From assembly GCA_016938735.1 (NCBI GenBank), contig JAFGUB010000049.1:1-40814 (forward strand): DNA of 40,814 nt, written 5' to 3'. This stretch comes from Campylobacterales bacterium (GTDB lineage Bacteria; Campylobacterota; Campylobacteria; Campylobacterales; Sulfurimonadaceae). Made by a program: the position numbers and the translations under genes. The notes beneath the pieces are model-generated. The model was not told where the DNA came from. It did not search any database and saw only the letters and a list, made by a program, of their open reading frames with translations. This document shows, piece by piece, positions 7,730-16,082 of this stretch. How positions within the stretch are numbered: position 1 is the first letter of the stretch; every line of letters starts with the position of its first letter.

Positions 7730-9571
7730 GTGAAGTTATTTTTCTTCTTCTTCTTTTTCTTACATGTAACACTTTGGGCCGATGCGGCGCACTACCACCG
7801 ACTTGCTGATGAGATGAAACTCGATGGCGAGCGTTATTGGCAGCTGCTCTTACATGTAAGCAATGGGAGCAGCGAGATTGATGATCCTGAATTTTTTCTC
7901 TCCCCAAGCGGTAAAACCGATTTTAAATCTGAGTTGCACGCGACGTTAGATGCGCTGTATGGTGAGACCCATTTCGATGATAATGCGACGGCGTGTCGCT
8001 ATCCCGCGCGCACGGCATGGCTACGCGAGCAGCTTGATCTGCAAGGACTGCCGGACGTTACATGTAACGAATATGACACCCTTGTGCGCAAGATCGATCC
8101 GCGCTCCGTGACACTGGTCTTTGCCGATGCACATATCAACTCCCCCGCGTCGATGTTCGGGCACACCTTTTTGCGCATTGACAGTGCGTATGAATCGAAG
8201 CTGCTCTCCCATGCGATCAACTACGCCGCCAATGCCGATCAGAGCAAAGAGAATGGTGTGGTGTTTGCTATCAAGGGGCTCTTTGGCGGTTACCCCGGTA
8301 TCTACTCGCTGCTGCCCTATTATGAGAAGCTCAGCGAATACAAAAGCACCGAACAACGCGATATTTGGGAGTATGAACTCAATTTGAGCGAGGAAGAGGT
8401 GCGCCGTATGGTGGCACACATCTGGGAGATCCACGCGACCTATTCGTGGTACTACTTTTTTGACGAGAACTGCTCTTACCACATGCTTTGGTTGCTGGAG
8501 GTGGCGCGGCCTAGCGTACATCTGCGTGAGCACTTCTGGTATCAGGTGATACCGCCTGAGACGGTAATGGCCGTGGAAGCAGAGGGGTTGATCGCCAAGA
8601 ACCGTTTTCGCCCCTCCAAACGCTCTTTATTGCTCGCCTACGAAACGGAGCTCTCCAAAGAGGAGCGCTTGCTGGCGATGTCGGTGGCGCTTGGCAAACA
8701 GCCTGTTGCGGCGCTTTTGGCTGATACCAAACGATCGCTCCAGCAACAGCAACGACTGCTTGAGGCTGCGGCAGAGTTGTGCGAATATTACCTCATCGAG
8801 CATCGCCTCTCCAAAGAGCGCTATCTGGAGCGGTTTCAGGAGATTCTCAAAGCGCGCGCTGCTTTGGGGCATAGTGAGCCCTTACATGTAAAGGTTCCGC
8901 CCAATCCTCTGCAAGCACACCCTTCAAGCAGACTCAGCTACGCGCTGGGCAGCAGCAAGGGCGATCTAACCCACTATTTTGGTGTACGTGCTTCGTATCA
9001 GGCCATCGGTGAGGCCGATGAGGGGCTGCTGGAGGGGACGCAGATTGAGTTTTTTGATCTTTTGTTGCGTTATACGCGCGAGCCGGGTATGGATCAGCAG
9101 GCCAAGCGGATCGAGCTTGAACAGCTGAGCGTGGTTTCCCTCAGCTCCTTGGCTATGCGCGGTGACTTTTTTACCCCCTTTTCGTGGCGGATGCGTTTGG
9201 GGTGGGATCGAGACGGAGTCGATGCGCGTCTGCGTGCCCATGTGCGCTTGGGTGCAGGGAGAGCGTGGGACGTGGGGGCAGGGTATGCGTACGCTTTGGC
9301 CGAACCTTTTGCCTATTATGACGTGAACGAGGCACATCAGGCGGGTGTGATGGGAAGCGTCGGTGCTTTGGTACGACCGGTGCAGGGGTGGTACAGCGCT
9401 TTGGAGTATGGCTATCGCTTTTATCATGACGGCGCACGTCAGCATCTGCTCAAGGTGACACAGCGTGCGGCGCTACGGCGCGATCTCACCTTAGGGGTCG
9501 AATACCGCTTTATCGGACGTGACGGGCCTGATGAAAACCGTTTCAAAGCCCTTGTGGACTATTATTTCTAA
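7730..9571 (+). CDS. DUF4105 family envelope protein
   Basis: About 613 residues. The GTG at 7730 is preferred over a TTG at 7694, because the upstream start would place the terminator hairpin inside the coding region and would bury the signal peptide. From GTG the protein begins MKL, then seven Phe, then LHVTLWA, a usable signal peptide. The DUF4105 core (about 95-290 by the new numbering) has LVFADAHINSPASMFGHTFLRID and FFDENCSYHMLWLLE, with conserved His and Cys residues resembling a papain-like hydrolase arrangement. The C-terminal 200 residues have alternating patterns (GAGRAWDVGAGYAYAL, YSALEYGYRFYHDG) and end in Phe, which suggests an outer-membrane beta-barrel. Function unknown. It carries four TTACATGTAA copies, the most of any gene here. 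Confidence 0.8.
   Translation: MKLFFFFFFFLHVTLWADAAHYHRLADEMKLDGERYWQLLLHVSNGSSEIDDPEFFLSPSGKTDFKSELHATLDALYGETHFDDNATACRYPARTAWLREQLDLQGLPDVTCNEYDTLVRKIDPRSVTLVFADAHINSPASMFGHTFLRIDSAYESKLLSHAINYAANADQSKENGVVFAIKGLFGGYPGIYSLLPYYEKLSEYKSTEQRDIWEYELNLSEEEVRRMVAHIWEIHATYSWYYFFDENCSYHMLWLLEVARPSVHLREHFWYQVIPPETVMAVEAEGLIAKNRFRPSKRSLLLAYETELSKEERLLAMSVALGKQPVAALLADTKRSLQQQQRLLEAAAELCEYYLIEHRLSKERYLERFQEILKARAALGHSEPLHVKVPPNPLQAHPSSRLSYALGSSKGDLTHYFGVRASYQAIGEADEGLLEGTQIEFFDLLLRYTREPGMDQQAKRIELEQLSVVSLSSLAMRGDFFTPFSWRMRLGWDRDGVDARLRAHVRLGAGRAWDVGAGYAYALAEPFAYYDVNEAHQAGVMGSVGALVRPVQGWYSALEYGYRFYHDGARQHLLKVTQRAALRRDLTLGVEYRFIGRDGPDENRFKALVDYYF
7760..7769. repeat. TTACATGTAA copy in the DUF4105 signal peptide
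   Basis: Exact palindrome directly after the poly-Phe run; read as Leu-His-Val-Thr within the presumed signal peptide. Confidence 0.95.
7850..7859. repeat. TTACATGTAA copy in the DUF4105 gene
   Basis: Exact palindrome, 80 bases after the previous copy end; read as Leu-His-Val-Ser. Confidence 0.95.
8058..8067. repeat. TTACATGTAA copy in the DUF4105 gene, Thr-Cys frame
   Basis: Exact palindrome within a 14-bp palindrome-like CGTTACATGTAACG (8056-8069); read as Val-Thr-Cys-Asn. Confidence 0.95.
8882..8891. repeat. TTACATGTAA copy in the DUF4105 gene
   Basis: Exact palindrome; read as Leu-His-Val-Lys at the junction between the enzyme-like and barrel-like parts. Confidence 0.95.
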
Positions 9572-9592
9572 ATCTCTGCACAAAGGTGAACC

Positions 9593-10582
9593 ATGTATCT
9601 AAGCCAAAGCCGATTCTCTCTCTGGGCCGATTTTATCGAGCGCGATTTTCTGCACAGCGGGTTTAAGGCGCTCATCGATCAAGGGATTATCAACGGTGCG
9701 ACCTCCAATCCGTCAATCTTTAAAAGCGCCTTTTTAACCTCCAAAGCTTATGCGCCGCAACTTGAATCGCTTCGCGGCGTTGCGCCCAAAGAGCGCTACG
9801 AAGCGCTGGCCATCAGTGACATTCAAAGCGCCGCCGATCTGCTTTTACCTCTGTATCACGCGGGTGACGACGGTTTTGTGAGCATCGAAGTTGATCCCTT
9901 TTTGTGTGACGACGCGCTTGCGACGATTGCGGAGGGCAAGCGGCTCTATGCGCAGATTGATCGGCCCAACGTCATGATCAAAGTTCCCGCCACTGAGGCA
10001 GGTTACAAAGCGATGAGCGCACTGGTGGGCGAGGGAATCGCCGTAAATGCGACGCTCATCTTCTCTAAAGCGCAGGCCGCCTCATGCGCGCGCGCCTTTG
10101 CCTTGGGGCTTGAACGCACGGCTGGGCCTGTTGCTACCGTCATTAGCGTCTTCGTGAGCCGTTTTGATCGTGCGCTTGATGCGCGACTGCAGACCGCCGG
10201 CGCGCAGACCGCGCTTACGGGGATCTACAATGCGGCTGCCATCTATGATGTAGTGCGCTCCATGAACGTGCCGCACTGCCGTACCCTCTTTGCCAGCACC
10301 GGCGTCAAGGGCGACAGCCTGCCCGGTGCCTACTATGTCGATGCCTTGTTGGCCCAAGACAGCGTCAATACCGCGCCGATTGCAACGATTGAAGCCTTTG
10401 TCGCCGGAGGTGATCGCCAGATCAAACTGCCGCTTGATGCCGCGGTTATTGAGTGCCATTTTGAGGCGGTCGCGGCGACTGGGATCGATATCGACGCTGA
10501 GATAGAGCAGTTGATGAATGAAGGGCTGGATGCCTTTAAAACCGCTTTCGCAGAGATTTTAGAGGCGCTAAAGGAGCAGTGA
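9593..10582 (+). CDS. tal: transaldolase
   Basis: Moves a dihydroxyacetone unit between sugar phosphates in the non-oxidative pentose phosphate pathway. At 329 residues it shows the N-terminal motif NGATSNPSIFK and the catalytic Lys in PNVMIKVPATEAG near residue 130. The ALTGIYNAAAIYDV stretch and the STGVKGDSLPGAYYVDALLA segment resemble the long TalA/TalB-related type common in Campylobacterota and actinobacteria. The stop overlaps the pilT start (TGATG), so both are probably on one transcript, without obvious functional link. Confidence 0.93.
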   Translation: MYLSQSRFSLWADFIERDFLHSGFKALIDQGIINGATSNPSIFKSAFLTSKAYAPQLESLRGVAPKERYEALAISDIQSAADLLLPLYHAGDDGFVSIEVDPFLCDDALATIAEGKRLYAQIDRPNVMIKVPATEAGYKAMSALVGEGIAVNATLIFSKAQAASCARAFALGLERTAGPVATVISVFVSRFDRALDARLQTAGAQTALTGIYNAAAIYDVVRSMNVPHCRTLFASTGVKGDSLPGAYYVDALLAQDSVNTAPIATIEAFVAGGDRQIKLPLDAAVIECHFEAVAATGIDIDAEIEQLMNEGLDAFKTAFAEILEALKEQ

Positions 10583-11781
10583 TGCAGCAGGATTCTCATG
10601 TAGACGTCCAGTCGCTGACGCTTGAGACGCTCAAAAAAGTGCGCGGCTACTTGGCTCGGATGGTACAAAGCGGAGGGAGTGACCTGCACATCAAGGCCAA
10701 TGCGGTTGTGCGCGCTCGGGTTAACGGTGAGATCGTTCCCATTTCCGGTGAGATCTTTTCCAAAGAGGAGGCATTGACATTCTCAAAAGAGCTGTTACGC
10801 CACCGTTTTGCCGAATTTGTCGAGAAAAAAGAGCTGGACCTGACCTATCCATTTGATGAAAACACCCGCTTTCGCGTCAATATTTTCTTTCAGATGGAAG
10901 GCGTTTCGGCGGTGTTTCGTGTGATTCCCGTCAAAATCCTTTCGATAGAAGAGCTCAGCTTACCCTCGGTCGTCAATAAATTTACTATAGCCGAGCGCGG
11001 TTTGGTACTCGTCACCGGAGTCACAGGTAGCGGTAAATCGACGACATTGGCGGCGTTGATCAACGAGATCAACTGGAAGCGCCGCCGCCATATCATCACG
11101 ATCGAAGATCCGATCGAGTTTGTTCATAAAGACCGCAAATGTATCGTCAATCAACGCAGTATCGGACAAGACAGCCACAGTTTTGCCAATGCGCTGCGTG
11201 CTTCATTGCGTGAAGACCCGGACATTATTCTTGTCGGTGAGATGCGTGACCTTGAGACGATCGAGATCGCGCTCCACGCCGCAGATACCGGACATTTGGT
11301 TTTTTCAACCTTGCATACGCTCGACGCCAAAGAGACGATCAACAGGATTATCTCTACCTTTCCAACCGGAGAGCAAAATCGTATTCGTATGACGCTCGCT
11401 TCGGTACTCCAAGGGGTTATCTCTCAGCGCTTGATCCCCACCATCGACAACAAACGCGTTGCGGCGCTGGAGGTGCTGGTGAAGACCGCGCGCATCGAGC
11501 AGCTGATCATGGACAACCGCGACGTCGAAATCCGCGATGCCATCGAAGAGGGCAAGGATATCTACGGTTCACAGAGTTTTGATCAGGCCATTTTGGATCT
11601 TTACAATGCCGGCAAAATTTCTGCAGATAAGGCGCTTGAGTACGCCACATCGCCCTCAGATTTGAAACTGCGCATGGAGGGGCTCAATACACGCGCCAAA
11701 GTGGGCGATGCTAAAAGTCCTCAAAAGAGTGAGACGAGACAGTTTGCCGAGGAAGAGATCTTCTCTCTCAAGAGAAATTAA
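10582..11781 (+). CDS. pilT: type IV pilus retraction ATPase PilT
   Basis: Hexameric motor that disassembles pilin during twitching and DNA uptake. The 399-residue protein has an N-terminal PAS-like part with the SGGSDLHIKA motif, Walker A GVTGSGKS at 146-153, the IEDPIEFVH Asp box, the LREDPDIILVGEMRDLETIEIAL Walker B region, and the His box HLVFSTLHT. The EMRD context and missing N1 domain favour PilT over PilB. ATG at 10582 overlaps the tal stop; a GTG one codon earlier is possible. No other pilus gene is in the window. Confidence 0.93.
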   Translation: MQQDSHVDVQSLTLETLKKVRGYLARMVQSGGSDLHIKANAVVRARVNGEIVPISGEIFSKEEALTFSKELLRHRFAEFVEKKELDLTYPFDENTRFRVNIFFQMEGVSAVFRVIPVKILSIEELSLPSVVNKFTIAERGLVLVTGVTGSGKSTTLAALINEINWKRRRHIITIEDPIEFVHKDRKCIVNQRSIGQDSHSFANALRASLREDPDIILVGEMRDLETIEIALHAADTGHLVFSTLHTLDAKETINRIISTFPTGEQNRIRMTLASVLQGVISQRLIPTIDNKRVAALEVLVKTARIEQLIMDNRDVEIRDAIEEGKDIYGSQSFDQAILDLYNAGKISADKALEYATSPSDLKLRMEGLNTRAKVGDAKSPQKSETRQFAEEEIFSLKRN

Positions 11782-11793
11782 ACAATTATTCGG

Positions 11794-11799
11794 TAAAAT
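11794..11799 (+). promoter_or_regulatory. candidate -10 box for the rplY operon
   Basis: TAAAAT, 30 bases before the rplY ATG, in the 47-base pilT-rplY gap; a weak TTCTCT/AGAGAA hairpin without a T-run (11761-11776) precedes it. Confidence 0.45.
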
Positions 11800-11828
11800 T
11801 TCGCTCATTTTTTATCAAAGGATTTGTA

Positions 11829-12365
11829 ATGCTTGAAGGCATTCTTAGAGAGAGTACCGGTAAGCGCTCGGTTAAAGCGCTGCGCCGAGATGGTTATCTA
11901 ATCGCGAACATCTACGGAAAAGGTTTGGAAAACATCCACGCCGCGTTCAAAATGAACGATTACATCCGTACGGTTCGCAATAAAACCACCTTGGCATTCC
12001 CAATCAAAATCGCGGATCAAGAGATGAATGTGGTGGTTCAAGCCTATGAATCTCATCCGGTCACCGGCATCTTGTTACATGTAGACCTGATGGTTGCTCA
12101 ATGCGGCGTCGTCACCCACTACCATATACCTGTTGCAACGGTCGGTTCGCCGGTCGGCTTGAAAAACAAAGGGATGCTTTACATCGCCAAGCAGCGTCTG
12201 CGTGTTAAAGCTGCGATTGAAAACGTACCTTCGATGTTGACCGTCGATGTCTCTAACCTCGACTTGGGCGACTCTATGCTGATTCGTGATCTTCCTAAGA
12301 TCGACAACGTCACCTTTACCGATTCTGAACGCGTATCGGTAATGAGTGTTATCAAAGCGAAGTAA
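11829..12365 (+). CDS. rplY: 50S ribosomal protein L25 (Ctc form)
   Basis: Binds 5S rRNA in the large subunit. The 178-residue protein is the long Ctc form with an L25 N-terminal domain (LEGILRESTGKRSVKALRRDGYLIANIYGKG) and a C-terminal TL5-like beta domain (residues about 95-178, including VGSPVGLKNKG). The ATG is preceded by AAAGGATTT. It heads the conserved rplY-pth-lptG-lysA block; its stop overlaps the pth ATG by one base (TAATG). A one-mismatch palindrome at 12075-12084 encodes Leu-His-Val-Asp. Confidence 0.95.
   Translation: MLEGILRESTGKRSVKALRRDGYLIANIYGKGLENIHAAFKMNDYIRTVRNKTTLAFPIKIADQEMNVVVQAYESHPVTGILLHVDLMVAQCGVVTHYHIPVATVGSPVGLKNKGMLYIAKQRLRVKAAIENVPSMLTVDVSNLDLGDSMLIRDLPKIDNVTFTDSERVSVMSVIKAK
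12075..12084. repeat. variant palindrome TTACATGTAG in rplY
   Basis: Last base differs from TTACATGTAA; read as Leu-His-Val-Asp, the G being the first base of the Asp codon. Confidence 0.85.
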
Positions 12366-12922
12366 TGCTCATTGTTGGTCTGGGAAACCCCGGATCGACC
12401 TATGCGAACACCCGTCACAACGTCGGCTTTAGGGTAATCGATGCGCTGCTTCGCAGGCATCGTTGCGACCCCATCCGCAAAAACAGCTTCGAAGGCGAAC
12501 TCTTTAAGTGCGCCGAACATTTTTTGCTCAAACCCTCCACTTATATGAACCTCTCAGGCCGCTCCATTCAAGCCGTACGCACATTTTATAAAATTGATGA
12601 TGTTGTTGTGATTCATGACGATCTGGATCTACCGTTTGGCGCACTTCGCTTCAAGCACGGCGGCGGACACGGCGGACACAACGGACTCAAATCCACCGAT
12701 GCGATGATCTCAAGCAGCTATCTGCGGGTACGTATGGGCATCGGTAAACCTGAACACAAAGGGGAGGTGGCATCGTATGTGCTAAGCCCCTTTAGCGCTC
12801 ACGAAGAGCCTCATCTACCCTTATGGATCGCTCAAGCCGCAGATGCAATCGAGGCGCTGTGGATCAAAGGGTGGGAAGAGGTCGCTTCTCAGTACTCGCT
12901 TAAACGATCTTCGCTACAATAA
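12365..12922 (+). CDS. pth: peptidyl-tRNA hydrolase
   Basis: Releases peptides from tRNA dropped by stalled ribosomes. The 185-residue protein has the family signature LIVGLGNPGSTYANTRHNVGF with the catalytic His near residue 20, the KPSTYMNLSG block, HDDLDLPFG with the catalytic Asp, and GHGGHNGLKS. It overlaps rplY by one base, a pairing seen in many bacteria. A 31-base gap with a palindrome copy separates it from lptG. Confidence 0.96.
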   Translation: MLIVGLGNPGSTYANTRHNVGFRVIDALLRRHRCDPIRKNSFEGELFKCAEHFLLKPSTYMNLSGRSIQAVRTFYKIDDVVVIHDDLDLPFGALRFKHGGGHGGHNGLKSTDAMISSSYLRVRMGIGKPEHKGEVASYVLSPFSAHEEPHLPLWIAQAADAIEALWIKGWEEVASQYSLKRSSLQ

Positions 12923-12925
12923 AGC

Positions 12926-12935
12926 CTACATGTAA
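12926..12935. repeat. variant palindrome CTACATGTAA in the pth-lptG spacer
   Basis: One base from the consensus, non-coding, 4 bases after the pth stop and 19 bases before the lptG ATG. Confidence 0.8.
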
Positions 12936-12953
12936 CCTCTCTGAAGGCCTCTG

Positions 12954-14030
12954 ATGCTTCTTTTTCGCTATGTAGCCGCGCACTATCTGAAGTATATCGT
13001 TGTGATCCTCTTTGCGCTTGTTTTTTTCATGGTCGGATTTGATTTTATTCAGGTGGCTAAGGATCTTCCGGATTCCGCCAATTTGATTCTGATCTATGTG
13101 GTTTTTAAGGCATTTTTTGCAGTCGATATGATGCTTCCTTTGAGTCTTGTGTTTGCGATGATTGCAACCAAGATCCAGATGATACGCACCAATGCTTTGG
13201 TTGCCTTGTATGCTCTTGGATACACCAAAACCGATCTGTTGCGCCCTTTTGTGGTCGTTTCGGGCGCTTTGATCGTGCTCTATATCGGGCTACATACAAC
13301 TGCTTTTGCCAGAGCGGATGAGTATGCCAACAATATCCGTTCCACGTCGCAATTTTTCAAGCCGACCAACCACCTCTTTTTTACTTATCAAGATCAGTAC
13401 ATCTATTTTGGCAGACTTGATCCACTCAAGGAGCGGGCGTACGATATTCGCATTTTTGGCGTTGAGAAGGGTGATTTGCGTTTTGTGGTGATGGCAGATG
13501 AGGCCCGCTACAAGCACGGCTATTGGCATATCGACGAAGCTAAGCGCATCACCAAGCCGGAGCTGCTTAGCCTGAGTGGTGAGGGGGCGCGTATGACGCA
13601 GGAGCGAGGGCTTAAACTGCTCAAAGATTTTCGCCCGAAAATTCTTGATCAAGTCTATGAAGGCAAGGTGAACTACACCATTATCGACGCCATCGATGCG
13701 ATGCGTCTGCTGCAGGATCAAAATGTCAATCTCGACCGGATCAAAAGTGCACTCTATCGGATGTTTGTGCACCCTTTGTTTGTGCCGGCATTAATCGTTA
13801 TTCTATTTTTCTTTGTACCTGCAAGTCCAAGGTTTTTAAACCTCTCGCTTTTTAGTTTCGGCGCTATTTTGGCGACGCTCACGGTGTGGGCACTGCTGTT
13901 TATGATGATCGAGCTCTCCAACAACAAAACGATCCCCAGTGAAGCGGGCGTGGTGATGCCGGTCGTTTTGCTGACGCTGATCGCCGTGTGGATCTGGAAC
14001 CAAAACCGTCTGCAGGCCAGACGGGCTTGA
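12954..14030 (+). CDS. lptG: LptF/LptG family lipopolysaccharide export permease
   Basis: Inner-membrane subunit of the LptB2FG transporter that extracts lipopolysaccharide. The 358-residue protein has the YjgP/YjgQ layout. There are three N-terminal membrane helices (about 12-32, 45-68, 96-115), a large periplasmic beta-jellyroll domain (about 120-265), and three C-terminal helices (about 272-292, 300-320, 328-348). The assignment to LptG rather than LptF is from its position after pth as in Campylobacter and is less sure than the family. Its partner is not in the window; lptE is at 35.8 kb. Confidence 0.85.
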   Translation: MLLFRYVAAHYLKYIVVILFALVFFMVGFDFIQVAKDLPDSANLILIYVVFKAFFAVDMMLPLSLVFAMIATKIQMIRTNALVALYALGYTKTDLLRPFVVVSGALIVLYIGLHTTAFARADEYANNIRSTSQFFKPTNHLFFTYQDQYIYFGRLDPLKERAYDIRIFGVEKGDLRFVVMADEARYKHGYWHIDEAKRITKPELLSLSGEGARMTQERGLKLLKDFRPKILDQVYEGKVNYTIIDAIDAMRLLQDQNVNLDRIKSALYRMFVHPLFVPALIVILFFFVPASPRFLNLSLFSFGAILATLTVWALLFMMIELSNNKTIPSEAGVVMPVVLLTLIAVWIWNQNRLQARRA

Positions 14031-14042
14031 TGGCTGCGGCGC

Positions 14043-14052
14043 TTACATGTAA
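14043..14052. repeat. TTACATGTAA copy in the lptG-lysA spacer
   Basis: Exact, non-coding, inside the 14-bp palindrome GCTTACATGTAAGC (14041-14054); lies 13 bases after the lptG stop. A weak GATAGAAT box follows at about 14062-14069. Confidence 0.95.
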
Positions 14053-14097
14053 GCCGCTTTTGGATAGAATAAGCGATTATCAAGACGAGGAGTTGGG

Positions 14098-15306
14098 GTG
14101 ATCGATTTTCAGGCATTGGCAGAGCAGTATGATACGCCGTTGTATGTTTATGATTTCGACTATATGGCAGCGCAGTTTGAGGCGCTTAAAGAGGCATTTC
14201 GGGGGCGTAAGTCTCTTTTGGCCTACGCGGTGAAGGCCAATTCAAATCTGAGTGTCGTTCGTCATTTCGCCAAAATGGGTGCGGGGGCAGACTGTGTTTC
14301 GATCGGTGAAGTGCGTCGCGCACTCATCTGCGGGGTGCCCAAATACCGCATTATCTTTAGCGGTGTGGGCAAGCGTGACGAAGAGATCGCCGAGGCGCTG
14401 GATGTCGATATCCTCTACATCAACGTCGAGAGTGAAGCGGAGCTGATGCGTGTCGAGAAGATTGCCACTGCCAAAAACACGGTCGCCCGTATCAGCGTAC
14501 GGGTAAACCCCAACATCGACCCGCAAACCCATCCTTATATCTCCACGGGACTGCATGCCAACAAGTTCGGTGTGGACCTTGACAGCGCCAAACGGATGTA
14601 TATTCGTGCCAAAAACTCCCCTTCGCTCGAGCCGATCGGCATCCATTTTCATATCGGCAGCCAACTCACCCAGCTCTCCCCCATTCGTGAATCTGCCGAG
14701 ATTGTCGCTGATCTGGTGCGCTCTTTGGCCGCGCTGAAGATCGATTTGAAGTTTTTTGATATCGGCGGCGGGCTTGGCGTACGCTATAAAGAGGAGCAGA
14801 CCATCACGCCCTATGACTATGTCCAAGCCATTCTCGGCACACTGAACGGTCTGGATGTGACGGTGGTGTGCGAACCGGGTCGATTTTTGACGGCCAATGC
14901 GGGCTATTTCCTCACCCGGGTGCTCTATGAGAAACGCAACGGCGATAAGCGCTTCGTAGTGGTAGACGGCGCGATGAACGATCTGATTCGTCCCAGCCTC
15001 TACAATGCTTATCATCATGTCGATACATTGGGTAAAGAGGGCGAAGTGAGTGCGGCGGACATTGTGGGGCCTGTGTGCGAGAGCGGCGATTTTCTGGCCA
15101 AATCCTATCCGCTGCCGATGATGACACACAACGATCTGCTGGTGCTTGAGAGTGCAGGTGCCTACGGTTTTGGAATGGGGAGCAACTACAACACGCGCGG
15201 TCGCTCTGCCGAGGTAGCACTCGAGGGGGCACAGGCACGTCTGATCCGTCGGCGAGAGTCTTTTGACGATATCATAGCTTTAGAAAAAGAATTTCTGGAA
15301 GATTGA
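14098..15306 (+). CDS. lysA: diaminopimelate decarboxylase
   Basis: PLP enzyme that converts meso-diaminopimelate to lysine. The 402-residue fold-type III protein has the PLP Lys at residue 46 in YAVKANSN, the IHFHIGSQ segment, the glycine loop DIGGGLGVRY, CEPGRF, and the second-site CESGDFLAK with the catalytic Cys. The start is GTG at 14098 with GAGGAG upstream. Its stop overlaps the ATG of the HAD gene (TGATG). Confidence 0.96.
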   Translation: MIDFQALAEQYDTPLYVYDFDYMAAQFEALKEAFRGRKSLLAYAVKANSNLSVVRHFAKMGAGADCVSIGEVRRALICGVPKYRIIFSGVGKRDEEIAEALDVDILYINVESEAELMRVEKIATAKNTVARISVRVNPNIDPQTHPYISTGLHANKFGVDLDSAKRMYIRAKNSPSLEPIGIHFHIGSQLTQLSPIRESAEIVADLVRSLAALKIDLKFFDIGGGLGVRYKEEQTITPYDYVQAILGTLNGLDVTVVCEPGRFLTANAGYFLTRVLYEKRNGDKRFVVVDGAMNDLIRPSLYNAYHHVDTLGKEGEVSAADIVGPVCESGDFLAKSYPLPMMTHNDLLVLESAGAYGFGMGSNYNTRGRSAEVALEGAQARLIRRRESFDDIIALEKEFLED

Positions 15307-16082
15307 TGATTTTTCTCGACGTGCAGGGGACGCTGATAAATGACACCGATCGCTTGCCGCTTCCAGGCGCTCTCGAATTTGTGGCGCATCTTAACCGTCG
15401 AGCGATCCCCTATGTGGTGGTCACCAACAACAGCATGATAGAGAGTCGCGCCTTTTTGGGCTATCTTCAGGGTTTGGGGTTTGGGATTGACGAGGCGCAT
15501 TATGTCGATCCTTTGATGATTTTAGATGGCTTGTTGCCGCGCGGATCGCGTTTGGCCGCTTTTGGTTATCCCGAATTTTTGGAGCTGTTAAAGCAGATGG
15601 GTTATCGGCTTGATACCCGTTCGCCTGACGCGGTGCTGCTTTCTGTGAAGCCTGATTACACCTTTGAAGAGTGTGCCAAAATCATCGAGTTGCTGTTCCA
15701 AGGCGCCGCACTCTATGGAATGCACGAGACCAGCACCTACGCTCTTGGCCCAAAGCGCTATCCGGGCGTGGGGGCGCTGCTGCGGATGTTTGCCTATGCT
15801 ACCGGTGTCGGCTATCAAGTGGTCGGCAAGCCCGGCGACGCTTTTTTTGATGCGGCGCTTGAGCGTCTGCGTCAAGAGGTACCGGACGCAGCGTTTAAAT
15901 CGGTGCGCATGATCAGCGATGATGCCTTGGGTGATCTCTTCGGCGCGAAAAAGCGGGGGATGCAAACCCATCTGGTGCTCACAGGCAAAGTGCGCAGCCA
16001 TAGTGAGGTGGCCTTGCTTGAAGAGGCGATGCGTCCCGATGAGGTTCATCTGAATTTAAATGCAATAATGGAGCAACTATGA
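15306..16082 (+). CDS. HAD-superfamily (NagD-like, subclass IIA) hydrolase
   Basis: 258 residues from the ATG at 15306, which overlaps the lysA stop. HAD motif I reads FLDVQGTLI: the nucleophilic Asp is present but the usual second Asp two residues on is Gln. Motif II is VVVTNN, motif III VVGKPGDAFF with the Lys, motif IV MISDDALGDLFGAKKRGM. Overall layout is like NagD and other class IIA phosphatases of sugar or nucleotide phosphates; the substrate is unknown. The same type of gene lies between lysA and pheA in Campylobacter. The Asp-to-Gln change may reduce or alter phosphatase activity. Confidence 0.85.
   Translation: MIFLDVQGTLINDTDRLPLPGALEFVAHLNRRAIPYVVVTNNSMIESRAFLGYLQGLGFGIDEAHYVDPLMILDGLLPRGSRLAAFGYPEFLELLKQMGYRLDTRSPDAVLLSVKPDYTFEECAKIIELLFQGAALYGMHETSTYALGPKRYPGVGALLRMFAYATGVGYQVVGKPGDAFFDAALERLRQEVPDAAFKSVRMISDDALGDLFGAKKRGMQTHLVLTGKVRSHSEVALLEEAMRPDEVHLNLNAIMEQL

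Noticed and set aside
7740-7760. Pyrimidine tract (TTC/TTT run) as a phase-variable slippage site in the DUF4105 gene
   Set aside because: It is a mixed TTC/TTT run without a long single-base tract, more like a hydrophobic signal peptide than a slippage tract; kept only as a remark.
11761-11776. TTCTCT/AGAGAA hairpin at the pilT stop as a terminator
   Set aside because: Short A/T-rich stem with no following T-run.
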